Below, piece after piece: positions 7,914 to 15,157 of a stretch of DNA of 22,954 nt. The stretch spans positions 1 through 22,954 of the forward strand of contig CAAGRW010000167.1 of the NCBI GenBank assembly GCA_900772775.1, given 5' to 3'. The first letter of the stretch is position 1, and each line of letters starts with the position of its first letter. Position numbers and translations under genes: made by a program. Below the pieces are notes generated by a model, which was given only the letters and a program-made list of their open reading frames with translations, did no database searches and was not told the origin of the DNA. This DNA is from Candidatus Rifleibacteriota bacterium. GTDB taxonomy: Bacteria; Vulcanimicrobiota; Xenobia; Xenobiales; Xenobiaceae.

Positions 7914-7943
7914 GAACGTACTCCCGCCGAACGCACTCCCGCC
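7914..7943 (-). repeat. Two tandem 15-base copies in the ftsZ leader
   Basis: On the minus strand GGCGGGAGTGCGTTC is followed immediately by GGCGGGAGTACGTTC, with one difference. The preceding bases (TATTAGGCGGG) also match TATTAGGTGGG about 145 bases further upstream near 8090-8100, giving three related G-rich units. Confidence 0.7.
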
Positions 7944-8126
7944 TAATATGGGCCGGAGTTTCCTGTTTCTGCGAAAACAACGCTGCAATTCCGAGAAATT
8001 GCCACGACTTATGCTCTCTCCACAGGCGTAGATTTCCGTGCGAGCCACGGTATTTTCGCCAGGCAAGTTCGCCACGCCCCCCTTCATTCCCCACCTAATA
8101 GGCAGAGGACTTATGGCGGGACTGGG

Positions 8127-8170
8127 TTAAAAAAAACAAATCGCGCCCCTTTTTTCTTAAAAAAGCGCTT
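8127..8170 (-). terminator. Possible weak terminator between PBP2 and ftsZ
   Basis: On the minus strand GCGCTTTTTT and AAAAAAGGGGCGC can pair around a 3-base loop with a small G bulge, followed 5 bases later by a run of eight T. It would separate the mre/PBP2 transcript from ftsZ. The bulge makes the call uncertain. Confidence 0.35.
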
Positions 8171-8272
8171 TTTCCTCTAAAATCTGTAGATATTTTTCGC
8201 CCCAAGTCCCACATCCCACTTGATAGAACTGGAGTAGTAGACTAGAAAAGCGCCATCTCCGCCTTTGTGAGC

Positions 8273-10123
8273 TCACTGAGTTGCTGTTTCGCGGGCAGAA
8301 ATTTTATTCCAAGCCTCAAATACTTTTACGGCTACCGGAGCAGCGATTGCGCCACCATATCCTCCCGATTTTTCTACAAATACCGTAACAACCAAAGGCT
8401 CGGCCGTCCAATTATCGCTATATCCATAGGGAGCGTATCCGGTAAACCAACAGTGATTGAGACCGTTAGGGTTATCAATAGTAGGCACATTTTCTACTGT
8501 GCCGGTTTTGCCAGCCACTCCTAAAGCGTACCCTCCGCTGGAAGCAGCCGTTCCTTCTTGCATAGCAAAGCGCATACCGTCTTTTATACATGCAAAATAT
8601 TTAGGATTGACTTTGACTTGACGCGACTTGGAAATATATTTTTGCAAATGGTCAGACTTTTTGGAGCCATTTTCTTTGCGACGTCCTTCTACCAAGCGTG
8701 GCCGGAAAATGGTGCCGTCAGTTACTACAGCAGAAGTAGCCACTGCCATTTGCATTGGAGAAGCGGTTACAAAACCTTGGCCGATAGCCGAATTGGCATC
8801 ATCTCCAGGGAACCATTTTTCCTTAAAAACCGCTTCTTTCCACTCTGCCGTAGGGATATTTCCCGTAGTTTCCCCTGGCAAATCGATGCCAGTTTTTGCT
8901 CCGAGGCCAAAGTCGCGAGCATAAGCGCTCAAACGTTTTATCCCCAATTCTACTCCCAATTTGTAGTAGACCACGTCACAAGAGTGGCCCAGACACTCCG
9001 TCAAATCTATAGAGCCATGTCCTGTGCGCACAAAACAATTGAAAGGCAAACCGGCAACAATATAGCTACCTGTACAGTAGAAACGCGACAGAGGGGAAAT
9101 TAGACCTTCATTCAAAGCAGCTGCCGTAGTAATAAGCTTAAATGTAGATCCGGGGGGATAATCACCATGTACAGCTCTATTAAGCAAAGGAGAACACGGA
9201 TCGTTAAGTAGAGCGCTAAACTTTTTTTGACTAATACCTTCAGCAAATTCGTTAGGATTGTAGTGTGGTAAACTAACCAAAGCTCTGACATATCCTGTGT
9301 AGGGCTCTACAGCCACGACGGCTCCTCCGGAGCGCTCGCCATTTTTGGCTGCCAACATGTCCAGAACGTCCCCCAAAGCTTCTTGGGCTTTGTTCTGAAG
9401 TTCCAAGTCGATGGAAGAGTATATATCGTCACCGGGAATAGCCGGTTCTTTTTCTACATCGCCTAAAAAACGGCCCTCCGAATCCAGCATTTCCGTTCTC
9501 AGGCCAGAACGACCATGCAAGACGTCTTCATAGCTAAACTCTAAGCCTTCTTTACCAATCCATTCTCCGGCTATATAGCCTTTATGTTTCAACTTGGCCA
9601 ATTTTTCAGCGTCTATTTCGCCCACATAACCCAAAACATGAGAAGCCAATTCCTGATTGGGATAAACTCTTTTAAATTTTACTTCTGCTTTTAAGCCGTC
9701 CATTTGATTCTCAGCTTCAGCAAAGCGAGCTAAATCTTCCTGATTCAAACTATCAGCAATAATAATAGCTTCCCCGTCATTGTTTTTAAGCTGGGCCAAC
9801 AATTTGGAAAGTTTGCTATCGGATAAGTGGAGCACCTGGGCGGCCTTACGCAACAATTCTTCGGCATTGTCGTGCATATAAGGCAACATTTTTAAGGTAA
9901 AGACGGCTTCGTTGCGAGCCAAAACTTTGCCACAGCGATCGTAGATAAGTCCACGTCCAGTCATGATAGGCGAATTGAGACGAAGATTATCGGCAGCACA
10001 TTCACGGTAATAGCCAACCTGAATAATTTGCATATAAACTAAACGCGCTAGCAAAATTAAAGCGCATCCGATAGCAAAAGCGGCAAATATGTAAAAAGGA
10101 CGACTACGCAAAGCTATTCGCAA
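8273..10123 (-). CDS. mrdA: Penicillin-binding protein 2 (elongasome transpeptidase)
   Basis: This is a class B PBP of 616 residues that cross-links peptidoglycan during elongation with RodA and MreBCD. It has a single N-terminal membrane anchor (about 9-33), then the pedestal/dimerisation domain with ITGRGLIYDR-like TGRGLIYDRCGKVLA (55-69). The transpeptidase domain carries SxxK at 326-329 (PGSTFKL), the SCD motif at 381-383 (GHSCDVVYYKLG, as in E. coli PBP2) and KTG at 535-537 (AGKTGTVEN). Length and motifs fit active PBP2. The start is a TTG whose frame overlaps the end of mreD by 10 bases, which implies coupled translation. The upstream genes on the same strand are mreD, mreC, mreB and maf. 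No rodA is in the window. Confidence 0.95.
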   Translation of the reverse strand: MRIALRSRPFYIFAAFAIGCALILLARLVYMQIIQVGYYRECAADNLRLNSPIMTGRGLIYDRCGKVLARNEAVFTLKMLPYMHDNAEELLRKAAQVLHLSDSKLSKLLAQLKNNDGEAIIIADSLNQEDLARFAEAENQMDGLKAEVKFKRVYPNQELASHVLGYVGEIDAEKLAKLKHKGYIAGEWIGKEGLEFSYEDVLHGRSGLRTEMLDSEGRFLGDVEKEPAIPGDDIYSSIDLELQNKAQEALGDVLDMLAAKNGERSGGAVVAVEPYTGYVRALVSLPHYNPNEFAEGISQKKFSALLNDPCSPLLNRAVHGDYPPGSTFKLITTAAALNEGLISPLSRFYCTGSYIVAGLPFNCFVRTGHGSIDLTECLGHSCDVVYYKLGVELGIKRLSAYARDFGLGAKTGIDLPGETTGNIPTAEWKEAVFKEKWFPGDDANSAIGQGFVTASPMQMAVATSAVVTDGTIFRPRLVEGRRKENGSKKSDHLQKYISKSRQVKVNPKYFACIKDGMRFAMQEGTAASSGGYALGVAGKTGTVENVPTIDNPNGLNHCWFTGYAPYGYSDNWTAEPLVVTVFVEKSGGYGGAIAAPVAVKVFEAWNKISARETATQ

Positions 10124-10623
10124 TCCAATTCAAGAGGAACAAAAGCATACGTTCCCAAAATTTTGTTAATCAACCACAACATGGGCCATAAAAAAATAGC
10201 ATTCCATAACAAAGCGCTCCAAAGCCAAGATCGGGAAATAATTTGGCTGGGCACATCAGCCCCGAGTGTAGATAATAGAACTAGCTCTGCAGCAAAAATA
10301 ACTGTAGCTGTCACAACTGTAAATATATAAATAAAAGGTCGATCGTTGTAAGGCTTCAGGAAAGTGCCTACCGCTCCGCCCATAGTTGCGTAGGCCAGAG
10401 CCAGCCAACCGGTAGAGCAATCGCTAAAAAGACCTACCATAGCTCCAGCTAAAAGCCCGAAAATTACTCCAGATTTATTTCCATACCGCAGAGCTATAAC
10501 CGATAAACAAAGGGTGGCCAATTCGGGACGTGGCCAACCTATAGGAAGAGCCGATTCGAGCAATAGCCCCAAAGCTAGCAAAGGCAAGACCAATATAAGA
10601 GCTGAGCGGAAATTTTTAATCAT
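10114..10623 (-). CDS. mreD: Rod shape-determining membrane protein MreD
   Basis: This is an integral membrane protein of 169 residues with about five hydrophobic segments (about 8-25, 36-68, 70-88, 95-120, 132-152). The family pattern appears as WPRPELATLCLSVIALRYG and GVIFGLLAGAMVGLFSD, where MreD carries a conserved P.....L...A...G...G...G...D. It is part of the MreBCD-PBP2-RodA elongation complex. The ATG overlaps the mreC stop by four bases (ATGA) and its own end overlaps PBP2, so the three genes are tightly coupled. Sequence conservation in MreD is low, and position in the cluster is a strong part of the evidence. Confidence 0.9.
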   Translation of the reverse strand: MIKNFRSALILVLPLLALGLLLESALPIGWPRPELATLCLSVIALRYGNKSGVIFGLLAGAMVGLFSDCSTGWLALAYATMGGAVGTFLKPYNDRPFIYIFTVVTATVIFAAELVLLSTLGADVPSQIISRSWLWSALLWNAIFLWPMLWLINKILGTYAFVPLELDCE

Positions 10624-11975
10624 TCTTCTAACTCCACGGCATTGGGAGTAGGTTCACTCTCAACAATAGGTTCTTCGGCTGGCGGCTCTTCAGAAGGAGC
10701 AGTTTCTTCAGTTTCTTCAACAGTTATATAGTGGCTTTCGGCCCCTTCGGCCGGAGATTCGGCTGCCGAGCGGTCGACAACAGATTCGGCAGGCGCTTCG
10801 TAGCTATGTTCGGAAGAAAGAGCAGATTCACCGCTGTTGGTAGCAGTCTTTTCTGTGGTCGTATCGCTGCCAGTATTAGAAGCTGAAGAAGAAGCTTGCC
10901 CCTGGGGTTGTACTTGTTCTCGAGGAGCATAAGGCTCAGAAGAAGCAGAACTATCGGTAGAATTGGAGCTAGATGCACTTTCTGCAGTGGATTCAGTATA
11001 AGAGTTATCTTCTGAGGATACCTCTTCAGCATATTTAGCCTCAGAATCACTCCAAGTTTCGTCCGGGTTTTCTCCTCGGTTGCTGGCCCTAAGAGCCGCT
11101 TCAGCGCTTTCTTTGGCAGCTTGTTTAGCTTCTTGTTCAGCTCGCAAAATGGCATCTTTGAAAATGTTGGGATCGGCCGAACTGTCTCCTTTAGTTATTA
11201 AAATAACTTCACGTAAACGCGGCAATTCAGCGCTAAGCTTGATCAAAACATCTTGGTACATGGCTTCCCGACTTACATAGGCTCTTTCTACGCTACCTAC
11301 GGCCAAGCCACCGGGATAAACATCTCCCAAGCCAGAAGTAATTACCAATTGCCCAGGTTTAACCGGCACATCAAAACGGATATATTTTATAACGCTACGC
11401 AACATTTTGTTGGTGCGCATAATCCCATAAACTTCAGAATCAGCCAAAGCTACCGGCACAGCTAGACTTTCACTGCCCACTAAAGAAAGAGTACAGGAGC
11501 GACTGCCCACTTGGCTCACTCTTCCAACCAAGCCTTCGGGAGTAACGGCAACCATATTTTCTGTTACTCCATCATTGCGGCCACGATCCAAAACAACTTT
11601 TTCTCCCCAATTGTTGGGATCCCGAGCAATTACGCGAGCGCTAATTTTAATTTTACCGGGCAGTTGAGCCTTCAATTCGAGTAAAGATTGCAAACGCAAA
11701 TTTTGCACTTTGTAGGCTAAAAGGCGGCTTTTTTCATCTTTTAAAGCTTTAATTTCAGCTTCAAGCTGAGCATTTTTTTCACTTAGAGACTTAAATTGAG
11801 TAAAGCCTCTCAGCCAGTCGTCAATTTGACTAGAAAAACCGGCCACTAGTTTTTGCACAGGAGACAAAGCCAAAGCAGAAGTTTTAACCCAAGCGATACT
11901 GCCAATAGCTTCTAATACAACACAGACAAAAACTAGCAAAAAAAGTATTTTTAGCCAATATTTGAGCTGCCGCAT
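10620..11975 (-). CDS. mreC: Rod shape-determining protein MreC with long low-complexity C-terminal tail
   Basis: MreC is a periplasmic scaffold that links MreB/MreD to PBP2. There is one membrane helix near 8-30, a coiled coil at about 60-100 (FKSLSEKNAQLEAEIKALKD), then the beta-barrel domain about 110-265 (ISARVIARDPNNWGEKVVLDRG, VTPEGLVGRVSQVG, GQLVITSGLGDVYPGGLAVG). From about 275 to 451 the sequence is Ser-, Ala-, Glu- and Thr-rich with no hydrophobic core. The family normally ends near 280-350. The ATG at 11975 has GGAG about 11 bases upstream, and a likely promoter with an inverted repeat precedes it. The stop overlaps the mreD start. Confidence 0.94.
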   Translation of the reverse strand: MRQLKYWLKILFLLVFVCVVLEAIGSIAWVKTSALALSPVQKLVAGFSSQIDDWLRGFTQFKSLSEKNAQLEAEIKALKDEKSRLLAYKVQNLRLQSLLELKAQLPGKIKISARVIARDPNNWGEKVVLDRGRNDGVTENMVAVTPEGLVGRVSQVGSRSCTLSLVGSESLAVPVALADSEVYGIMRTNKMLRSVIKYIRFDVPVKPGQLVITSGLGDVYPGGLAVGSVERAYVSREAMYQDVLIKLSAELPRLREVILITKGDSSADPNIFKDAILRAEQEAKQAAKESAEAALRASNRGENPDETWSDSEAKYAEEVSSEDNSYTESTAESASSSNSTDSSASSEPYAPREQVQPQGQASSSASNTGSDTTTEKTATNSGESALSSEHSYEAPAESVVDRSAAESPAEGAESHYITVEETEETAPSEEPPAEEPIVESEPTPNAVELEE

Positions 11976-12010
11976 CGTTTGTGAATCTCCAGACTGTCTG
12001 AGAAGTTTAC

Positions 12011-12054
12011 TTTATACCAATTTTGTATACTTCGCCAAGCTGAAGCATACAAAA
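12011..12054 (-). promoter_or_regulatory. Candidate mreC promoter overlapped by a 13-base inverted repeat
   Basis: On the minus strand TTGGCG (12033-12038) and TATAAA (12011-12016) are 16 bases apart, and the -10 is extended (TGG before TATAAA). An inverted repeat TTTTGTATGCTTC - 8 bases - GAAGTATACAAAA (12042-12054 and 12021-12033; one non-complementary position) is centred on the -35 box, and one arm fills the spacer. This is a typical place for a repressor operator. The same bases could also form an mRNA hairpin, but no T run follows. Confidence 0.55.
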
Positions 12055-12083
12055 CCTATATTTTTACAAGATATGGATTGCTT

Positions 12084-13124
12084 TTACCAGAAATTGCGCG
12101 TTTCCGCCCCTTCCACGGCCCTCATTATGCGAGGGTCATGATAGAGTTGTTCTAGGCCTAGCAAAGTACAATCTTCCGGTTTTTCAGCCACTTGACAGAA
12201 AAATCCAGTTTCGGCAGCTAAATACTGAGCCAGGCCACTCAAGCGACTACCTCCACCGCACAGCATTATACCGGAATTTACAATATCATTGGTAAAGCCG
12301 GGAGGCGTAAGCTGAATAATACGTTGCAACATGTTGGCAATTTGTTCTAATTTTGGCTTTAATATTTTTAAGATTTGCGCTGCTGTCAATTTCATTTTTC
12401 TGGGAAAACCGGTTTTTAAATCACGCCCTTTTATTTCAAAACTCAAAGCGCTGTTTTCTGTATAAGCGCAACCGCCTTCTATTTTTAGCTGCTCGGCACT
12501 GCCCATACCTACAACTAAATTTTGGCGGCGGCAATAATCAACAATAGCTTTATCCAGAGCAGCTCCAGCCACAGGCACTGAATCGGCTACAACAATAGCT
12601 CCCAGACATATCACAGCGGCTTGAGTAATTTCGGCTCCAATATTGACAACTAAACAAGCCTGACTTTGAGTAACCGATAAACCACAGCCTAGAGCGGAAG
12701 CCAAAGGAGCAGATACCACAGAGATGCCCCTGGCACCGGCTGAGCGACAAAGATCGGAAATTATGCGTACATCGGCTTCGGAAGCTCCCACAGGAACAGA
12801 CAGCAAGATTCTGGGCCCAAACAGTCCCAAATTTGAGCAACGACTTAGACAAAAGCACAACAACTCCAGAGCCTTGTTATAATCGTAAACACATCCTTCT
12901 TTTATGGGAGCACTCAGTATCTTTTCTTTGCTCAGCCGACCAGCCATAAGCTTAGCTTGAGAGCCAATAGCTACAAGTTTATCGGTTTTAAGTTCGTAAA
13001 CGAGGCGAGCATGTTCACGCCAATAGTTTTTTCCGCACTCTGCCACACCTATAGCAGAGCTTCCCAGATCTACCCCCAGATCAGGAGAAAATTTGGAAAT
13101 CAATTTATCGAAAAAATCTAACAC
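12084..13124 (-). CDS. mreB: Divergent MreB-like actin homologue
   Basis: This is an actin-superfamily protein of 346 residues at the mreB position of the cluster. The overall MreB pattern is present: amphipathic start LDFFDKLISKFSPDLGVDLG, then AIGSQAKLMAGRLSKEKI (MreB: A.G.EAk.M.GRTP..I), LDKAIVDYCRRQNLVVG, SAEQLKIEGG, GIMLCGGGSRLSGLAQYL and TGFFCQVAEKPEDC. The nucleotide-site loops are altered. Phosphate 1 reads DLGSSAIGV instead of a D/N-x-GTANT type, phosphate 2 reads NIGAEITQAAV instead of DIGGGTTEVAV, and the usual EEPMAAAIGAGL reads SAPLASALGCGL. The GTG at 13124 has AGGG about 5 bases upstream; an earlier in-frame TTG at 13139 overlaps that SD. It follows maf by about 20 bases. It may polymerise without normal ATP hydrolysis. 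Confidence 0.85.
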   Translation of the reverse strand: MLDFFDKLISKFSPDLGVDLGSSAIGVAECGKNYWREHARLVYELKTDKLVAIGSQAKLMAGRLSKEKILSAPIKEGCVYDYNKALELLCFCLSRCSNLGLFGPRILLSVPVGASEADVRIISDLCRSAGARGISVVSAPLASALGCGLSVTQSQACLVVNIGAEITQAAVICLGAIVVADSVPVAGAALDKAIVDYCRRQNLVVGMGSAEQLKIEGGCAYTENSALSFEIKGRDLKTGFPRKMKLTAAQILKILKPKLEQIANMLQRIIQLTPPGFTNDIVNSGIMLCGGGSRLSGLAQYLAAETGFFCQVAEKPEDCTLLGLEQLYHDPRIMRAVEGAETRNFW

Positions 13125-13145
13125 GCCTACCCTACCCAACAGAGC

Positions 13146-13976
13146 CTAGTCTCTCAAAGAAAATAAAGTAAAACCAAAAGCGGCACTCAAACTATTTAAC
13201 ACGGTTAAAGGTAATCCCACCACATTAAAATAACAGCCGTCTATTTTTTCCACTAAAAGCGAGCCTAACTCTTGAATGCCATAAGCACCGGCCTTGTCCA
13301 GCGGATGTCCAGTTTCAACATAGGCTTTTATCTCTTGTTCTATGGAGGAGCGGAATTTGACGGCTGTAACAGCGCACGATTTTATAAATTGCCCCGAAGG
13401 CAAAGCTTGCACAGCAACGCCAGTAACTACGTGATGCCAACGTCCAGCCAATCCGGAAAGCATTTCTGTAGCTTCAGCTTTGGAGCCAGGCTTGCCCAAA
13501 ACTGCCTTACCGCAAACGACTACCGTATCTGATCCGATAACCAAAGCTTGGGTTGCTGGTTCGGCAACAACTTGACTAGCAGAAGATTGGGCTTTAGCTA
13601 AAGCAGAATTTTGCACCTCTTTAATAACTTCAGCCAAAACTTCAACTTCACAAGCTTTGTGTAAACGCAAACTCAAATTGGCATAAGGGCCCACACAATC
13701 CAAAATGGTTTGAATTTCAGGAATACTCTCGAGAGAAATTTTCTCTTTTCCCAAAAAAGCCGAATATTCTGCATACATACAATCGTCGGCGCTACTAAAA
13801 TTGTCGCCGACATTTTCTCTAAGCTCAGCTAAACCACAACCGGAGCGAGAACAAGGAGGCTCAGCTTCGGGGCTGGGCTTTAAAACAGTAAAATTAAGCC
13901 CCAACATTTCAAGTAATTCGCGACGACGCGGCGAAGCGGAGGCTAAAATTATTTTAGGCTTATTTTCTTTTAACAT
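13146..13976 (-). CDS. maf: Maf-type nucleotide pyrophosphatase with an 80-residue insertion
   Basis: Maf/YhdE-type house-cleaning nucleoside triphosphate pyrophosphatase, often encoded next to mreBCD. Family motifs are ILASASPRRREL (about 10-21), ALAKAQ (125-130), VIGSDTVVV (147-153), LGKPGSKAEATEML (160-173), HHVVTGVAV, DKAGAYGIQELGS and FNVVGLPL. The usual length is about 190-200 residues; this one has 276. About 85 residues (39-123) separate the phosphate-binding SPRRREL part from the A..KA motif, including five Cys. The frame is open much further upstream, but homology begins at the ATG at 13976. An extended -10 element lies only 9 bases before this ATG, and no SD is visible. It is the first gene of the maf-mreBCD-PBP2 cluster. 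Confidence 0.92.
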   Translation of the reverse strand: MLKENKPKIILASASPRRRELLEMLGLNFTVLKPSPEAEPPCSRSGCGLAELRENVGDNFSSADDCMYAEYSAFLGKEKISLESIPEIQTILDCVGPYANLSLRLHKACEVEVLAEVIKEVQNSALAKAQSSASQVVAEPATQALVIGSDTVVVCGKAVLGKPGSKAEATEMLSGLAGRWHHVVTGVAVQALPSGQFIKSCAVTAVKFRSSIEQEIKAYVETGHPLDKAGAYGIQELGSLLVEKIDGCYFNVVGLPLTVLNSLSAAFGFTLFSLRD

Positions 13977-13985
13977 ATGGGGCGA

Positions 13986-13994
13986 ATTATAACA
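13986..13994 (-). promoter_or_regulatory. Extended -10 promoter of maf giving a near-leaderless mRNA
   Basis: On the minus strand TGTTATAAT (TGn plus a consensus TATAAT) ends 9 bases before the maf ATG. A start at the usual distance would leave only about 0-4 bases of leader, consistent with the lack of an SD. No good -35 is visible, as is allowed for extended -10 promoters. Confidence 0.6.
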
Positions 13995-14049
13995 CGAAAA
14001 GCCCCAGTAACGATATACAAAGCCTAAAAAAGAACAGCGAACGAAAATA

Positions 14050-14592
14050 ATGCAAATAGTGACCAAAACAGGCGACGAGGGGACGACATCTCTAATTGGA
14101 GGTAAACGGGTATTTAAAGACGATCTCCATGTGGTATCTTGCGGCTCGATAGACGAATTGAGCGCCATCCTGGGCGTATGTCTAAGTTTTTGTCCCCCTT
14201 CACCTTGGAGCGAAGAGCTGGAAGAAGTACAACGCACTTTGTTTTTATTGGCCGCCGATTTGGCCTCATCTCAATCGTCGACCGATTTCTATCTACATAG
14301 CAAACACCTTAAGCAATTGGAAGACAATCTTCAGCCTCATTTACAAGCTCTGCCCGAACAAAACGGCTTTATTCTCAGTGGAGGCAGCCAATGCGGAGCC
14401 TTTCTTCACTTGGCCCGCACCATATGCCGCCGGGCCGAAAGGGAATGTGTGGCCTTAAAACGTCAAGTCGAGTCTGAACAAGGCTATTTCAATCCCTTAA
14501 TTACGATGTATATCAACAGACTGTCAGATTATTTATTCGTCGCCGCCCGCCTTATCAACCACTTGCAAGGTAAGGAAGAAAAAAAGGTATAA
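14050..14592 (+). CDS. pduO: PduO-type cob(I)alamin adenosyltransferase
   Basis: This enzyme of 180 residues transfers the adenosyl group of ATP to cob(I)alamin to make coenzyme B12. It shows the N-terminal ATP loop TKTGDEGTTSLIGGKRVFKD, then GSIDELSAILG (IDEL motif), the helix motif ARTICRRAERECV and the closing NRLSDYLFVAARLIN. All are hallmarks of the PduO family, and the length is normal. The ATG at 14050 is immediately followed by the ATP loop, so the start is secure although the SD is weak. It is divergent from maf, with 73 bases between the two starts. The rpsT promoter lies just after its stop, so it is probably transcribed alone. Confidence 0.94.
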   Translation: MQIVTKTGDEGTTSLIGGKRVFKDDLHVVSCGSIDELSAILGVCLSFCPPSPWSEELEEVQRTLFLLAADLASSQSSTDFYLHSKHLKQLEDNLQPHLQALPEQNGFILSGGSQCGAFLHLARTICRRAERECVALKRQVESEQGYFNPLITMYINRLSDYLFVAARLINHLQGKEEKKV

Positions 14593-14616
14593 TCCTTTTT
14601 TTTATCTCTTTTGCCC

Positions 14617-14646
14617 TTGCTTTCATATTTGAGGACGTGATATAAT
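14617..14646 (+). promoter_or_regulatory. Strong rpsT promoter
   Basis: TTGCTT (14617-14622), an 18-base spacer and consensus TATAAT (14641-14646) with an extended TGA before it. The predicted start near 14653 gives a leader of about 130 bases before rpsT. Confidence 0.8.
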
Positions 14647-14652
14647 GCCCCC

Positions 14653-14785
14653 GGTTTAGAAGCGAGTAGTTTAAGTTGGTAGAGCGAGAGTAGTTTGCTC
14701 ACTCCCCCTAGTGCAAAAAAGATATTTTTTGCCTGAAATATGTTTCACTAAAGTTTCTAAAGATTTTGTTTGGAGGATTTTCAAA
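14653..14785 (+). promoter_or_regulatory. Structured rpsT leader
   Basis: The leader contains a block like a tRNA D-arm (AGTTGGTAGAGC, 14674-14685), a possible stem GAGCGA/TTTGCTC, and a perfect 8-pair hairpin GCAAAAAA-GATA-TTTTTTGC (14713-14732). The SD GGAGG follows at 14772-14776. Ribosomal protein leaders are often autoregulated, but this one matches no leader I know. Confidence 0.5.
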
Positions 14786-15061
14786 GTGGCAAACATTAAG
14801 ACTGCCAAAAAGATGATCTTGGTTCACGAGCGCCGCCGCAAGCGCAACGTTAGCGTAAAGACTCGTATCAAAAACGTTTTCAAGGCTGCTATAGCTACCT
14901 TAGAGAAGGAAAACAGCGCTGAAGTACGCGCTCAGTCCTTAAGCGCCGCTTCTTCCACTATCGACAAGGCCGTGGCTAAGGGCATCGTCCACAAGAATAA
15001 GGCTGCCCGCCGCAAATCCCGTTTGGCCCGCAAAATTAACGCCGCCAACGCTCAAGCCTAA
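14786..15061 (+). CDS. rpsT: 30S ribosomal protein S20
   Basis: S20 is a primary 16S rRNA-binding protein of the small subunit. The protein is 91 residues, very basic and all helical, starting with VANIKTAKKMILVHERRRKR as in the family (A..KSa.Kr.....rR..N). Later motifs are TRIKNVFKAA and GIVHKNKAARRKSRLARKIN. The GTG at 14786 is chosen because GGAGG lies 9 bases upstream and homology begins exactly there. The frame is open to 14711, but those codons cover the leader hairpin. It has its own promoter and terminator, so it is monocistronic. Confidence 0.97.
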   Translation: MANIKTAKKMILVHERRRKRNVSVKTRIKNVFKAAIATLEKENSAEVRAQSLSAASSTIDKAVAKGIVHKNKAARRKSRLARKINAANAQA

Positions 15062-15087
15062 TATTCGTCAGAATTTTAGCTGAAAAG

Positions 15088-15127
15088 ACTCCGCCGCTTT
15101 ATGAAAAAGCAGACGGAGTTTTTTTTT
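15088..15127 (+). terminator. Terminator after rpsT
   Basis: ACTCCG and CGGAGT form the outer stem, with an inner GCTTT/AAAAGC stem and a 4-base ATGA loop. A run of about nine T follows directly. It lies about 27 bases after the stop. Confidence 0.9.
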
Positions 15128-15157
15128 GTTTTGTAAAGGATAAAATAATCAACAATT

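Larger units (their letters stand above)
7879..8272 (-). other. 394-base intergenic region, probable ftsZ leader
   Basis: This stretch between the PBP2 stop and ftsZ holds G-rich direct repeats (three TGGG units at 7-base spacing at 8201-8218, a 15-base tandem at 7914-7943) and an A/T-rich hairpin at about 8127-8170. Two overlapping minus-strand open frames (8087-7809 and 8094-7879) show no recognisable family. I saw no convincing sigma-70 promoter. A division regulator site or a long untranslated leader is possible. Confidence 0.5.

Noticed and set aside
7809..8094. Two overlapping minus-strand open frames of 92 and 71 residues before ftsZ
   Set aside because: Composition is Arg- and Cys-rich and irregular, the frames overlap each other and one runs into ftsZ, and no family pattern is seen. 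GC-rich repeats explain the open frames.
13977..14237. An 87-residue N-terminal extension of Maf
   Set aside because: The extension lies opposite the pduO start and promoter region, has no homology, and the promoter for maf lies inside it.
14655..14735. A functional tRNA gene before rpsT
   Set aside because: Only the D-loop block fits. The anticodon stem does not pair, and there is no GGTTCGA-type T-loop or acceptor match.
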